A stretch of DNA of 64,000 bases from contig OW121847.1 in NCBI GenBank assembly GCA_933228895.1, positions 79,401,656 through 79,465,655 of the forward strand, given 5' to 3'. The position numbers and the translations under genes are program-made. Position 1 is the first letter of the stretch, and each line of letters opens with the position of its first letter. Positions 36,831-47,579 of the stretch are shown piece by piece. Below the pieces are notes generated by a model. It was given only the letters and a program-made list of their open reading frames with translations. It had not been told where the DNA came from and searched no databases. This DNA comes from Platycnemis pennipes. Taxonomy: Eukaryota > Arthropoda > Insecta > Odonata > Platycnemididae.

Positions 36831-38747
36831 GAGACAAGCATAACATGTGTAAAAGGCCAGAGAATAATTTTTTTCCGAAGAGGAGGGTGCTATAATTTCC
36901 AAAAAAAAAAACGAATCTGGCCTTATTATCAACAATAGACATTCGTATGCACCCCCTAACCTCCTTTGTTTCTTCTTGTCTCTAAATACAATCCTTATTT
37001 TTGTAAAGGCCCAGGTATGAGTCCAGGCAGTTATTAGATGTGACAATTGGTATAAATTATATTTATGGTTCCAATAGTAACTTGGACCCATAGCTCCATA
37101 ACAAAAGTTTATTTTCGCCCCTTCATGAAAAATGTTAAAATTCCTCAACACAATTTGTAATTATTATATTTCTCCCTCCCGTTGAATTTCAACGGGCACC
37201 TTCAGCTATTATAACATAAAAAGAAGACTATAAGGAAGATGATCTATTGTTAGGATCTGTATATTTAAAGGCGCAAGAGAGAAATAGCAGGCTCAAATAA
37301 AATAAAAACTGAGTAAGCATGATAAAACTGGAATATTACTCTTGTGTTCGTAGTAGAACACGTGGGCAATCAATAGTGTATACCTTGCACATCGATCGCC
37401 TGTAACGTATTCGGACACCTTTGTCACTGACGTGTCGCAAATATAAAAACTTCAGCAAATAACTGGAAAAGTATAAAAGGAAGTAAACAAGTGCTACGTT
37501 ACGTTCCTATAAGGGTTAAACGAAGAGGGAAACTAAGTTTTCCCTCATTACATTTCGCGTTCAGAGAGTAAGGAGGGGGAAAGCTGAGGGCAATTAGGGC
37601 TATAACATTAAAATTCCAAAGAAAAAGGCAAAGTCGTACAAAGGAAATAATTATATGCCAAAGAGGAGAAATTTCTTCGAAAAATATTGTAATAAAAAGC
37701 ACACGTATAAGCAGCTGACGGTAGAGACAGACACAAAACGTCAAGAAGACGTACAAGGATCGACAAAAATTGTAAAAGAAATTTTTGCGCGCATAAAATG
37801 ACAATTATGAATCAGAGAGGAATCGATACCGATACAAAAAATACAATGCGCGACAAACATAAAATCACTAGAATACATACCCAAGAGATATGCAGAGCAA
37901 CCATAGATAAAAATAATTAGGCAGGAAGTAATACTGGGTACCAAACAATGCAAAATTACGTGCTACATTGAAGAATACAAGTACATATCTGTTATGACAA
38001 GAAAGAATATTTCTTGCAGATATCGCAAGAGCATGAATAAGAGAAACAGGGAAATTCAACGTACAACAACCAATAAAATGAACATTCTTACTAAAACAGA
38101 GCACAAAACATGCCAAGTAAATTAAAAATATTCCAAGGACGAGTACTAAGGCATGGAATGCAGGCAGCAAATGAATGCCCCAAACAATAGAGGAAAAAAT
38201 ACCGAAAAGGCTCATTATGCAAGGAAAATGGTTTGCAGAGGGAGAACAAAATCCAAAGGATTATAAATATCATGTAGGAAAATACGTAGATTAAAGATTA
38301 TGCATGAGCTGTATTTATTTTCACACAAAATATGTTTTTAATTGAATCCATTGCAGTAATCAACCATCAAACTGTTTTAACGCTATAAAGATGAGACGTG
38401 GACGATAAATACGATCAAAAAATACATAGAAGGGAACGGTTCCGCGGAAATGTGATAGACGAGAAGAAAATATGGCGTTGAGAGCGTAAAAAGTCAGCAA
38501 AAAATTATGAGGACGTATCACGGATGCGAAGCAAACGACATCCTGATTTCAAAGCCCAACATTTCAATTCTCCATCATCAAAAACGGGAATTGCCTCCGG
38601 GGGAAGAAATCTGGGAAAGGAGTAGAAAACGTAAATAAAAATCAAGGAAAAAGCTTTGAAATTCCTTAGCCTTATATTAGTACAGGCATTGAACAGATAT
38701 CAATAGAAGATAAAGAAAAAGAAAAGAAAGGCAATTGTATGCAGTAA
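36831..38747. other. AT-rich DNA; one small perfect palindrome
   Basis: CCCGTTGAATTTCAACGGG (37178-37196) is a 19-base palindrome with 9-base arms. Hydrophobic minus-strand frames of 60-115 codons at 37499-38273 arise from A-rich plus-strand DNA and look like composition artefacts, not a receptor gene. The right end may contain unrecognisable upstream parts of the LINE at 38748. Confidence 0.4.
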
Positions 38748-39185
38748 AAGGGAGGAGTCCAAGAGCAATGTTAAAATTTGGGAAGCGCAGGCTAGAAGAG
38801 GGGAATGAGTATTGCTATCTAGGAAGCCAACTATTGCGATTGACGAAACAATAATTAAATAATCAATAATAATAAGTAAATAATCAAGCTCTGGCAGAAA
38901 GAGCATTCTAGCAAAAGAAGAATCTACTTGCACCTGTAAATACATTAGTGGAAGTAAGGAAGCAATTCATCAGAACATACATCTGGAGCACGCTTCTTTA
39001 TGGCAGTGAGGCATGGACGATAGCAACAGCAGAAAAAATCACGACTGGAAACATTCGATATGTGGTGCCACAGAAGAATCGCCAGCATCAAATGGATCGA
39101 CCGAGTGACGAACGAAGAAATCTTATGAAGAGTGCGAGAGAATTTTTCTGAAAACTTTGAAAAGAAGAGGAAACAGCTTAACCAA
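38748..39185 (+). pseudogene. non-LTR retrotransposon, C-terminal polyprotein fragment
   Basis: The plus strand reads NEYCYLGSQ (about 38805), then after frameshifts KKNLLAPVNTLVEVRKQFIR, TYIWSTLLYGSEAWTIATAE and, in another phase, HRRIASIKWIDR-like sequence with NEEIL. The order YLG....ALYG.E.WT.....E..W..R.....WTDRV.NE is the conserved region after the reverse transcriptase in one large class of insect LINEs. It is a different family from the CR1/L2-like copies. Multiple stops and frameshifts are present; no 3' end was identified. Confidence 0.8.
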
Positions 39186-39950
39186 CGATATCTTGAGGCA
39201 AGATGTCCTGATGAATACAATCGAATGAGAATCTGTGTCAAACCAACATTCGGATTGCTGACCCGCGATTATGATGAGACTTAACCAACTTTGACCTAGT
39301 CGACATTTGGATGTTGAGTTCACATCAAACACCTTCAAGTAAAATGACAGACGGTGAACTCACTCAATATTTTCCAGTAAAGGAGGAGAAAAAAACAAGT
39401 CGATTCAAATACACCATAAACCTACGTATTGGGCATGTTCACTCCCTAATTCAGCTACAAAAGACAGCATGTGAAGTGAAAGTCACAAGCGCAAGGGCTG
39501 ATTTTTCCCTCTGACGAACAGCTACAAATGGATACGCCCACAGAAGAATGCGCTTGAATTAATATGTCAATGCTCGTTTTGGCTGTGCACGAGCTCACGT
39601 CACTCAGAATGAAAAAAAGGAACATGGCATTCCAACCCTGGACACACAGATTATCAAGTAAAAGCTACAAAAACAGATTATTGCAATAATAGAATCATTG
39701 AATAAATATATTCCCTTCCCCTAGATGAATAAAATTTCATCGCTGGAACAGCAATTTGGGTCGCGGTAGTGTTTCAACACAACACCCTCTTTCATCATCG
39801 TTTTTTGTCGACGTCATCATCGTTTTTCCTCGACGAATTGTGATTTCGGATTCCCGTTTGGTGCTTAAAATCATGCGTTACGCGCTGAAGAGCTGTCCAC
39901 AATATTTACGATGAAAGATACTTTGAAGGAGAAATCGACGCAATGGAGAT
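39186..39950. other. no recognised feature
   Basis: A repeated TCATCATCGTTTTT..TCGACG word occurs twice at about 39793-39836. No gene or element was recognised. Confidence 0.4.
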
Positions 39951-39956
39951 GTGATA

Positions 39957-40030
39957 ACTAGGTCGGTAACGCGCCGGCCTGGATAAAAAGGTCGCGGTTC
40001 CGAACTTCGTCTCGGACATAGGCGCTGAAT
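39957..40030 (+). repeat. tRNA-headed SINE fragment
   Basis: CTAGGTCGGTAACGCGCCGG is A-box-like and GGTCGCGGTTCCGAACTTCG carries a one-base-disrupted B box about 20 bases later. The following 60 bases (GGCGCTGAATGTCTGTAGCT) may be body. The head spacing fits a tRNA, but the stems are not conserved. Confidence 0.5.
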
Positions 40031-40115
40031 GTCTGTAGCTTTAAATCAATGTTAGACCGCGCAATATACACCAAGTAATTTGAGCACTGGAAAACCAAAT
40101 TTTAAAACAATGATG

Positions 40116-40362
40116 CAATACATAACTGTGTTCTCTGCATTTTTCTCGGGATGCGTCCGCGTCGTTTGACTGTGAGACAACAGTTTCGCCAACCTTCCTG
40201 TTGGCGTCTTCAGGTCGAAGTGTGACGAAGGTGAAGACGCCAACAGGAAGGTTGGCGAAACTGTTGTCTCACAGTCAAACGACGCGGACGCATCCCGAGA
40301 AAAATGCAGAGAACATCTAATGAACGCCGCGGAAACCTACGAACGAACAATACATAACTGTG
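40116..40362 (-). mobile_element. hairpin element with perfect 84-bp arms, hammerhead-like core and 15-bp target duplication
   Basis: The direct repeat CAATACATAACTGTG is exact at 40116-40130 and 40348-40362. The inverted arms (40129-40212 and 40232-40315) match at all 84 bases around a 19-base spacer. Their outermost bases overlap the left duplication. A 32-base unpaired tail follows on the right. On the minus strand, CTGAAGA (40213-40207), a 6-7 bp stem with loop, GAAAC (40187-40183), a 4-base loop and GTC (40178-40176) follow the hammerhead core order. The other arm carries TGAAGA preceded by G, so its core lacks the first C. Such inverted terminal repeats and hammerheads are known in Penelope-like elements. 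No coding sequence is present. Confidence 0.65.
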
Positions 40363-42290
40363 ATAGCAACGCGAAATAAAGCTAAGCCTCGATCGTGACC
40401 TTAGGGTACATGTTAGGTCCATACAAATGTTTTCCATAAAAAGCTGCTCCACGCATCTGGTACAAAACATACATAGTTTTCTTTGCATCGTTTTACTTTC
40501 GCGGGATTTTATTTCTTGAGTATTTGAAAGGAAAATTGCGAACCGGATAGCTACTGTGTCGTGGCGCAACGCCAGTTGAAGGAGTCGCAAACATTGCTTA
40601 CTGGGTGACGAGCCCGAGTGAACGGCAATGTTTATTCCCGGCCAGTCAACCAGGGAAACCAACATGGGTGGAATACATTGGGATAAACGCGACAGAAGGA
40701 GAGAACAACCTTGGTCTTTACGGTGATTCAAAGATATTTTTAGCCCAAGAGCTGGTTAAGAGAGCCCAGCGGAAAAACAAAAGCAGGATAATGATTAAGC
40801 CCGGAGGGGATTAAAAGGTGGAGATGAGTAGATTAAGACGGCAGATAAGAGAGAGATGGAAGCAGGAAAGAGGTTAAGAGAGGAGAGAACACTGATATTT
40901 GAAGGAAGCGGATGGAGATCCTGGAAACGAAATCAAATTTTGGCGGTCCGGAAAAGGAAATTGCGAAGCAAAGACAAGATTTCCACTAGTTTCCGCAGGG
41001 CGATAGGAGACGAAATAGTGATAGTTTCAAAGATAATTCCAAGCCACACTATTTATAACTTGGAAAGCGAATCATTCTCCCTAAAGTTTATAATTTGTTT
41101 TCTGAGAAATAGAAGATTATTCCTAGAAATACACAGTTATATTTCATGCAATTAATTTCTTATCGAATCTTAAGAAGTTACAACATAGAAAAATCAGTAA
41201 AGAGCCTGTTTTCACATAGTACTTGTAATCGAATGGAAATAATACTGAAGGTTCGTTTATTCAAGATAGTAGATGAGTACTGCCTTCCCGAAGACAAGAA
41301 AGGTTCTGCTCCCCAAACGTTGCCTAAAAACACCAATTTACCTAAACAAAAATTGCAAGTGGACTGAACACATTAACAATCCCTCATCTCAAAAACCAAA
41401 CTCCCGTCCACTTTCAGGCATGAGATATTAGTATTCTGTGGTAATACTAGGAATAAAATTCATAAATATCACGAATTTTAGAGCATACAGTAGGTATCAC
41501 GTCTGTATTAAGAAACCTGCACTTTAGTCGTGTTAATATGAAAACATTGTGTGATTCAGTTTTATTATATTTTGAATATCTTCTGATTGATAAAAAAGTA
41601 AAATTTAAAGAGAAATCATGCGACTGGCAAATATGAATCAATAATGGGTAATAGAAAAGCAACAAAGCAGTAAGCGGATGACAGAGAGAGGGTTTGATTG
41701 AATATGTATACCTATCAAAAGACATTTCGACAGTTTACGGGCAGTAATAGTAACAGATTTTGGTGCAGACTCTCCTTTTTCTACTAATTCACGCAGTTCA
41801 CCCCATTGATCATTATTTTTTGAGTAGCGTAAAGAATGTAATATTTAAATAAATATGATTTGTTCTAAGAATTCACACGACATAAATCTAATGCTCAGCC
41901 TGCATTTTTCCATGAACATGAATGATCTTAGCTTTTTCTCGTTGACAAAGGATAAGTAAATAAGATAAGTCATAACTAAGAACTTTCCGCAGTTTTTATA
42001 TCATGATGCAAGCGAAAACATAATGAGCCACATTTAATCAATTATAAAATAATTTCAGTTCATCGTGATATTCGAACCTTGACACACCTAAGAACAAACC
42101 GATGCTCCGGATGGCATCAACCCCATTTACTGAAAAACAATTTTAAAATTTTTAAAAGAAAACTATTTTATAAAATAATACTGGAATCTCCACATTGTGA
42201 ATACGTTTACTAGAGATCTCCGAGGAAATCCAAAACTCGACAACGATGGCATAGAAAAAATAAAAGTACGGCGATGTAATTTAGAGCTTA
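40363..42290. other. AT-rich DNA with no recognised feature
   Basis: A 173-codon minus-strand frame (40210-40731) runs out of the hairpin element and shows no family motif. Frames at 40856-41725 are under 100 codons and unrecognised. Confidence 0.4.
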
Positions 42291-43530
42291 ATGGGTAACA
42301 GAAGTCGATGATGGGAGAACGGGAGGAGTGCAAGCGCGTTGAAAGACAGATTCGCAGGCGGATGGTTTGGGGTGGTTGTTGGGGAGGATTGGAGGGGATG
42401 AGGGTGGGGCGGGGTAAGAAGAGATAGAAATGAAGGCAGCGCGCGTGGATGGATATAGATTTATTGAGTGGAAAAGCTAAGAGATGATTAGATTGAAGCT
42501 GGCAGGCGAAGGAACCTTGCTAGCAGCTTATTTTGTTACTTTTTTTTAAAAGACAGCTGAAAGATAAATATGAAGCGAGAAAAATGGAGCAAAATAAGGA
42601 GGACCTAAAGAGAGAGCTTGTTTCGTTATAGAGTAATGGCGTCTAGAAAGCAGTTGAATAAAGGAGGGAAAAATGAACGTGATGACAACTTGCAAAAAGT
42701 TAAGAAGTGGTGAAGAGGGAAATACTCAACATCACATGGATCACGATATATTTTAAATAAAGACTCTTGAGAAAGGTAAAAAGCGAGAAAAAAATTAATC
42801 GAATTAAAACAGCGGGGAACGTATCAAAGTTGCTATAGTGTACAGATTTTTCTTACATTCCATAAATTTGAGATGGCTTTTAGTGCAATGGATGGGCATG
42901 ATGGAGGAATTGAATAATTACGACAAATTTTTGCCGCCAAAGAAAGGAAAATTACGATTTCACTTGCTCAAAAACTTTCACCAACCCAAAATGAACGACG
43001 TGGAAAAAAATTCTTAAACTCGAATCGCTCAACATGATGGTAAAACATCATTAGTGCTCGCTGATATATTACAGAAAACTACAAAGTACGAGACGGCTTA
43101 AGAAAATGCCCCGAAGAACAGCCAAATGCGCCGCCAGCTTTGCATAAATACACCCTATAAAAGCTTCGTAATCCGGACTTCGGCTAAATGGCACCTCTGC
43201 TGTCTTTGAATCAGCATATTGAAAAGTTTGATTATGAAATGGTATTTAAATTAGACCCCATTTTGAAATCACAAAAAAAAGGAAAAAATCTGCACTTGGT
43301 CAAATAAAACTATCAATTTTCCGGAAATAAAATAAAAATTTTGGGATACCTACTTCGGGATTAGCTAAGAACATAAACTCTCTGCGAAGGGAGAGAGAGA
43401 GAATGAGGAAGTCGATGAATAGTGGAGGAACCACGCACACATATAGACTTTCAAGAGAATTGAACGGAGGAAAGTAAGTATACGGGTACGGGAGACACAT
43501 CGATCAAAGTCTAGCCAATAACCATCACTT
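42291..43530. other. G-rich patch then AT-rich DNA
   Basis: About 42310-42440 is G+A-rich with GGGGTGGTTGTTGGGGAGG-like runs on the plus strand. The rest is AT-rich with no feature. Confidence 0.4.
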
Positions 43531-43830
43531 CTCATTAAGTTATCCCTTCTCCCCTTCGCCTCCCTCCCCCAAAGTCCCTTTATTCCACCCACAGTCCACC
43601 CCCTCGCCTTCTGCCGTCTCCTTCACCTCCTTCCCCTCTTAGCATCCTTTTAATCTCCGATAATTCCTCCTCCCGACCGATGACGCCACCTACGCCCACC
43701 TCTCGATCCCCTCCTCCTTCCGCCTCCACACTTTGAATCCCACGTCGCTTCACGATTTCGGAAAACTTGCGAAAGGGCTAGGCACCTCACTTCCTCAGCA
43801 GACAAACTTTTTCTCCCTTTTTTAATCTGT
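43531..43830. other. pyrimidine-rich island
   Basis: C+T-rich plus strand with CTCCTTC and CCCTCCCC words. No coding signal was recognised. Confidence 0.4.
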
Positions 43831-44404
43831 TGGGATGGAGGAGAAAACTGAATTCATCCGTCTTACCTCCTTGCCGAGACTTTAATTGGATTGCAACGAC
43901 TTGTATCCTCTGGAAAACGTGAAATTAAATTACGGAAATTCAAAAGGTCAACAGCGGCTTCAAAATATCTTTATTAAGCTCCATAATTGGAGCGAATCCT
44001 GTAGAGGCATGGAATCCGATGTAAAAATATGGAATAATGGAAAGCAGCTAGGAAATGAAACTACATAAGAAAGTGAGTCTTACCTACAATTGATGTGGCT
44101 ATTAAAAAAACAAACCAGTAAACTTTTATTCATCAACTAAACGACCTTAATGCACAACAATTAATATATAAGCGCGCGATACGTTGGGTAATGTTTACTT
44201 ATTGAAACCTGAATAATGAGTCTTTTGTTTCTGAGATGTATTTATAAGATTTTGTTGCTGCAAAATTGGTTAGTAATTGAATACCACCAAGTTACGCCGA
44301 GATAATTTTTTTAAGAGTTATTAGTTCAATTAATTTTACTCCTAATACAAATATCTTAATATTTATAATTCATACGTATATATTAATATGTATAACAAGG
44401 GCAA
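43831..44404. other. no recognised feature
   Basis: A 60-codon frame at 43886-44068 is unrecognised. The remainder is AT-rich. Confidence 0.4.
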
Positions 44405-44735
44405 GACAGTGGAGCAGTGGCAATGGATGGTGGCTAAAGTACAAGCTTTCATCTCAAGGGTCCGGGTTCGAATCGTGGGAGTGGCAGAAATGTTTCATTG
44501 GTATACCGGTCCCCATTTAGTGTTGTATGAAGAGTTATTCATGCTCAGTACTCCATCCATCGAATGGGACGTTAAACCACGGACACCTTGACATTTTTTA
44601 AGAGTAGGATAATGCCGACGCCGCACACTTCCTTCGTTTAAAGAAATATTTCTACCTTTACTCATTTTTCCACCCATCCTGGATGGCGAAACAACTTAAG
44701 ATGTCGCTCGTCTCCTCAGACTAACTACGATACTC
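44405..44735 (+). repeat. tRNA-derived SINE, second copy of the 19.0-kb family
   Basis: TGGCTAAAGTACAAGC (about 44431) corresponds to the A box and GGTTCGAATCG (44465-44475) to the B box. The body shares TGGGACGTTAAACCACGG (from about 44564) and ATAATGCCGACGCCGC (about 44611) with 19004-19335. The 3' part shares a GTCGCTCGTC...CTAACTACG stretch. It is more diverged than the 19-kb copy. Confidence 0.75.
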
Positions 44736-44862
44736 CAAGACGATGCCAGGAACGTCTATCGATTATTTGGGCTGGGGCCACTGAAGAGGCAAAATGCTTC
44801 AGGGGGATTATGATGCGCAAAATAGAAAAACCAAGTAAAGAAATATCTAAGCAAGTTTCCTA

Positions 44863-45619
44863 AAGGCCGGGACACAATCAACGTAAACGGGTGACGTGAA
44901 ACGTGTACCGTAAAACGTGAAGAGATGGCGATTGGGTGGGAGAACGGAAATGGACACAATCAGCGCGTAACGTGAGACGTGCGCGTGAGAGATGGTCATC
45001 TCCCATCTCTCACGTTTCACGTATACGGAAAACCAATGAAAACTCTCCCAGGATTTTGCGATAAGGAGTCACCTGTGGGGAGTTATTGAAGTTCCAAGTG
45101 GATGCATGCCTCTTCTGAAATAAATTTTAGTGTCAAATATCGTAAACCTTGTTTGTCTTTTATTTTAGCATAGAGAATTCCCTAACTTTTTTTCCTAATG
45201 AGGGATTCAATTAATGAATAGTTATTTGAAGTTATTGTGTTTTATTGAGATTTTATATGGTAACTAATGACATGAAAAAGCTTGTTTGCCATTGTTGACA
45301 TCGGAAATAGCGAACATTTCGTTAGGAAGGGTTACACACGGTTTTCGCGAATTAATTTTTGTGAATTGTAAGAAACTTAAGCGATCTGGTGACTTCATCA
45401 ACGGCATGGAATACGCAAGTACCTCTACAGTCTAGTAAATTAATTGTTAGCTCCTTTCTACATTCGCTAACGATTTCCTTTGCGTCAGATTTCGTCAGTC
45501 AATTGTTCCGGACTCGCGAGTCGCGTACGTTAATTGTGTCCACTAGATAAAAAGTTCCCGTCTCACGTTTCACGTTAACGTCTCACATCAGCTGTTTACG
45601 TTGATTGTGTCCCGGCCTT
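44863..45619. mobile_element. 757-bp non-autonomous inverted-repeat DNA transposon with doubled termini
   Basis: AAGGCCGGGACACAATCAAC, continuing GTAAAC (44863-44888), is exactly complemented at the right end (45594-45619). About 80 bases further in on each side a related motif recurs: GGACACAATCAGCG at about 44952 and its counterpart TTAATTGTGTCC ending at 45541. Both flanks also contain ACGTGAAACGTG and ACGTGAGACG words. A 12-bp hairpin (44984-44995 with 45003-45014) lies inside. No transposase frame occurs, so it must have been moved in trans. The immediate flanks are TA-containing (TAA left, TTAC right) but no clean target duplication is visible. Confidence 0.75.
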
Positions 45620-45785
45620 ACGGTTCCACAGCAAGTTGGTGGAAAAAGGAAACTATGCAATTCCACAGAATATATTTATTGTAAACTCAATGATCATGGT
45701 TTTGATATAGTGTATCATCATCATCATCTGAGAAATTGCTTAGTTTCCTTTATCCTCATCACGAAAGAATTCCACCAGGTCGAGT

Positions 45786-45843
45786 GTCAACCGTCAACTT
45801 CATGGTGTCAACTTCATCAACCGTCAACCGTCAACTTCATGGT
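45786..45843 (+). repeat. short tandem repeat around TCAACCGTCAACTTCATGG
   Basis: TCAACCGTCAACTTCATGGTG appears as two near-complete copies, with partial GTCAACTTCATC and CAACCG units between. It looks like local replication slippage. It lies in a 93-codon frame with no recognised identity. Confidence 0.7.
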
Positions 45844-45849
45844 GATGGG

Positions 45850-46700
45850 AAGTTTATCCAACGAAAATTACTTGAGCAGAGGTTGAGTAATAGCTAGCCT
45901 ATCCTGTTTCACGTTTCCTAATCGCGAAGATATCTCATCCGTAGTGATTACCTGAATATTAGTGAGAAGATTGTGAGTATCCATCGGGGTCCAAATTCTC
46001 TTCATAGGTGGCAAAGGAAAAAAGGTTCCGATAACAAAAATAAGTTAATTACGATTCATGAAACATCCAAGGGAGGCAGAAGTGGAAAATTCATTCCGTT
46101 GGAGAAAGGGGAAAAACCTAGTCTCCACTCGGCACCATAATTTTGATGCGAAATATGAGCGGAAAATTGCAAGCGAAATATTGGCTCAAAAGTTGAGGGT
46201 GATTTGTCGCCCGTCTATAACAGTGCTCCTCTTCCCTTTCATCTCACCTCCCGTCCCGACTACTACTCCGGGCTCTCTCTCTCTCCACCGAGCATCGTCC
46301 TTCCCGTCTGTCGGTTGTTAAGGACCCAACGTCATAATCAAATTGAGATTTGGCGAGAATAAACAAAGTTGATCTCCCGTTTCCTTAAAGTTACGTTGAC
46401 TTGAACCTTGCAGTGCAATCTAACGACATAGTCTTCGCTTACCTAAACCCCAGGCTTGATTCTGGCGTTTATTCAAGGGATTTACCATGGGCCTAACAAA
46501 GTTCTACCTTTTTTTTCACGGCCTTTTCGTTGGTTCCTTAACGTGCCATTGAAACTGATCTAGTCATAGTTTTCGCTATTTCTTTTCTCCCTCTTCCTCT
46601 CTCTTTTGACCACTTCCGGCTTTCGTGCCATTCATAAGCCGTTATAGCTTTCTACGTAGGTACTCCGACTGTTTAGCATGCATCGATACGTCAGCGCTTA
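45850..46700. other. no recognised feature
   Basis: An 87-codon frame (46058-46321 +) is unrecognised. A pyrimidine-rich patch lies at about 46220-46300. Confidence 0.4.
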
Positions 46701-46704
46701 GCCC

Positions 46705-46800
46705 TAAAACGAGCAAAACATCAGTGCCCAAGACGGGGATAAAACCTCAGACCTTTGGATTTACAGGACAGCATATTGCATACTTGGCCACCGTGGGATG
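46705..46800 (-). repeat. possible tRNA-headed SINE fragment
   Basis: On the minus strand, CACGGTGGCCAAGTATGCAA resembles an A-box region. AAGGTCTGAGGTTTTATCCC resembles a decayed B-box region at tRNA-like distance. Both boxes are imperfect, so the call rests mainly on spacing and resemblance to heads elsewhere in the window. Confidence 0.35.
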
Positions 46801-47250
46801 AGTACCATATTTTGCTGTTTAAATTAAAATACATCGTCATTTCCCCACTGCAATCGAATTAACGACTTGATAGCATGCGAATCAAAGGTGAGTGAACACG
46901 GATATAAATTATTCAAATGTAGTCTTATGAATGTAGCCACATCATGGCTTAAAGGAGGCCGGTTTGACTCGATTTTAGAATAGAGACCCACATCATATGA
47001 AAACTTAGAGAGATGAAAATTAGAGCAAAAATTACGAAAATTTGAACAGCGTATTTCAGGTTACCTGCATCTTATGAGAGGTAATACCTGGAGAAATGGC
47101 TTAAAACGAAATTCATTTAAGGCATGATATATTTCAGAAGCATTTGGATAAAATAAAAATATTACATCGAAAAAAGGACGAAGTGGTTGACAATAAACCA
47201 AGCAATGAGATTGCTGCGTTAACACTATGTCACACTACACAAATTAAAGG
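46801..47250. other. AT-rich DNA with no recognised feature
   Basis: No element or reading frame worth reporting was seen. Confidence 0.4.
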
Positions 47251-47258
47251 AGCATGAA

Positions 47259-47296
47259 GCCGCGAAAAACACGGTGTGTACCGTGTTTTTCGCGGC
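47259..47296. repeat. perfect GC-rich hairpin, 16-bp arms
   Basis: GCCGCGAAAAACACGG (47259-47274) and its exact complement (47281-47296) flank the spacer TGTGTA. The perfection and the sharp contrast with the AT-rich surroundings suggest a recent miniature inverted-repeat insertion or the core of one. Longer flanking homology is weak and no target duplication was found. Confidence 0.7.
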
Positions 47297-47552
47297 CGTG
47301 TTATTCTGCTTCACGAGAATAAGTAGGTACTTGGACAAAAAATGTTCATTCGTAAACAAGACCACGGTAAGGTAGAGGTAACACAGCCGAGGACTAAAAA
47401 GGAGCGGAAAGGATTAACTAGGCGTATTATTTAAAACCGTCAATCAAATATTTCTCTTTCTGCAAACCAAGCGGAAATGGTGGTATTCATGATTTAGAAT
47501 CATTAAAAGTGCCGATGAAGCTCAGAATCCATGATGAGGAATTAGTATTATA

Positions 47553-47577
47553 CTACATACATACATACATACATATA
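47553..47577 (+). repeat. ACAT microsatellite
   Basis: Five to six consecutive ACAT units are present. They lie inside a 134-codon plus-strand frame (47509-47913) that has no recognisable family and no codon signature that I can argue for. Confidence 0.8.
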
Positions 47578-47579
47578 AA

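Noticed and set aside
37499..38273. Cluster of hydrophobic minus-strand frames resembling a multi-span membrane protein
   Set aside because: Frames are in different phases, lack any receptor signature, and arise from A-rich plus-strand DNA, which always gives Phe/Leu/Ile/Tyr on the other strand.
40210..40731. 173-codon minus-strand open frame
   Set aside because: Its last third is the hairpin element arm and its first part has no family signature; it crosses an insertion boundary, so it is not an ancestral gene.
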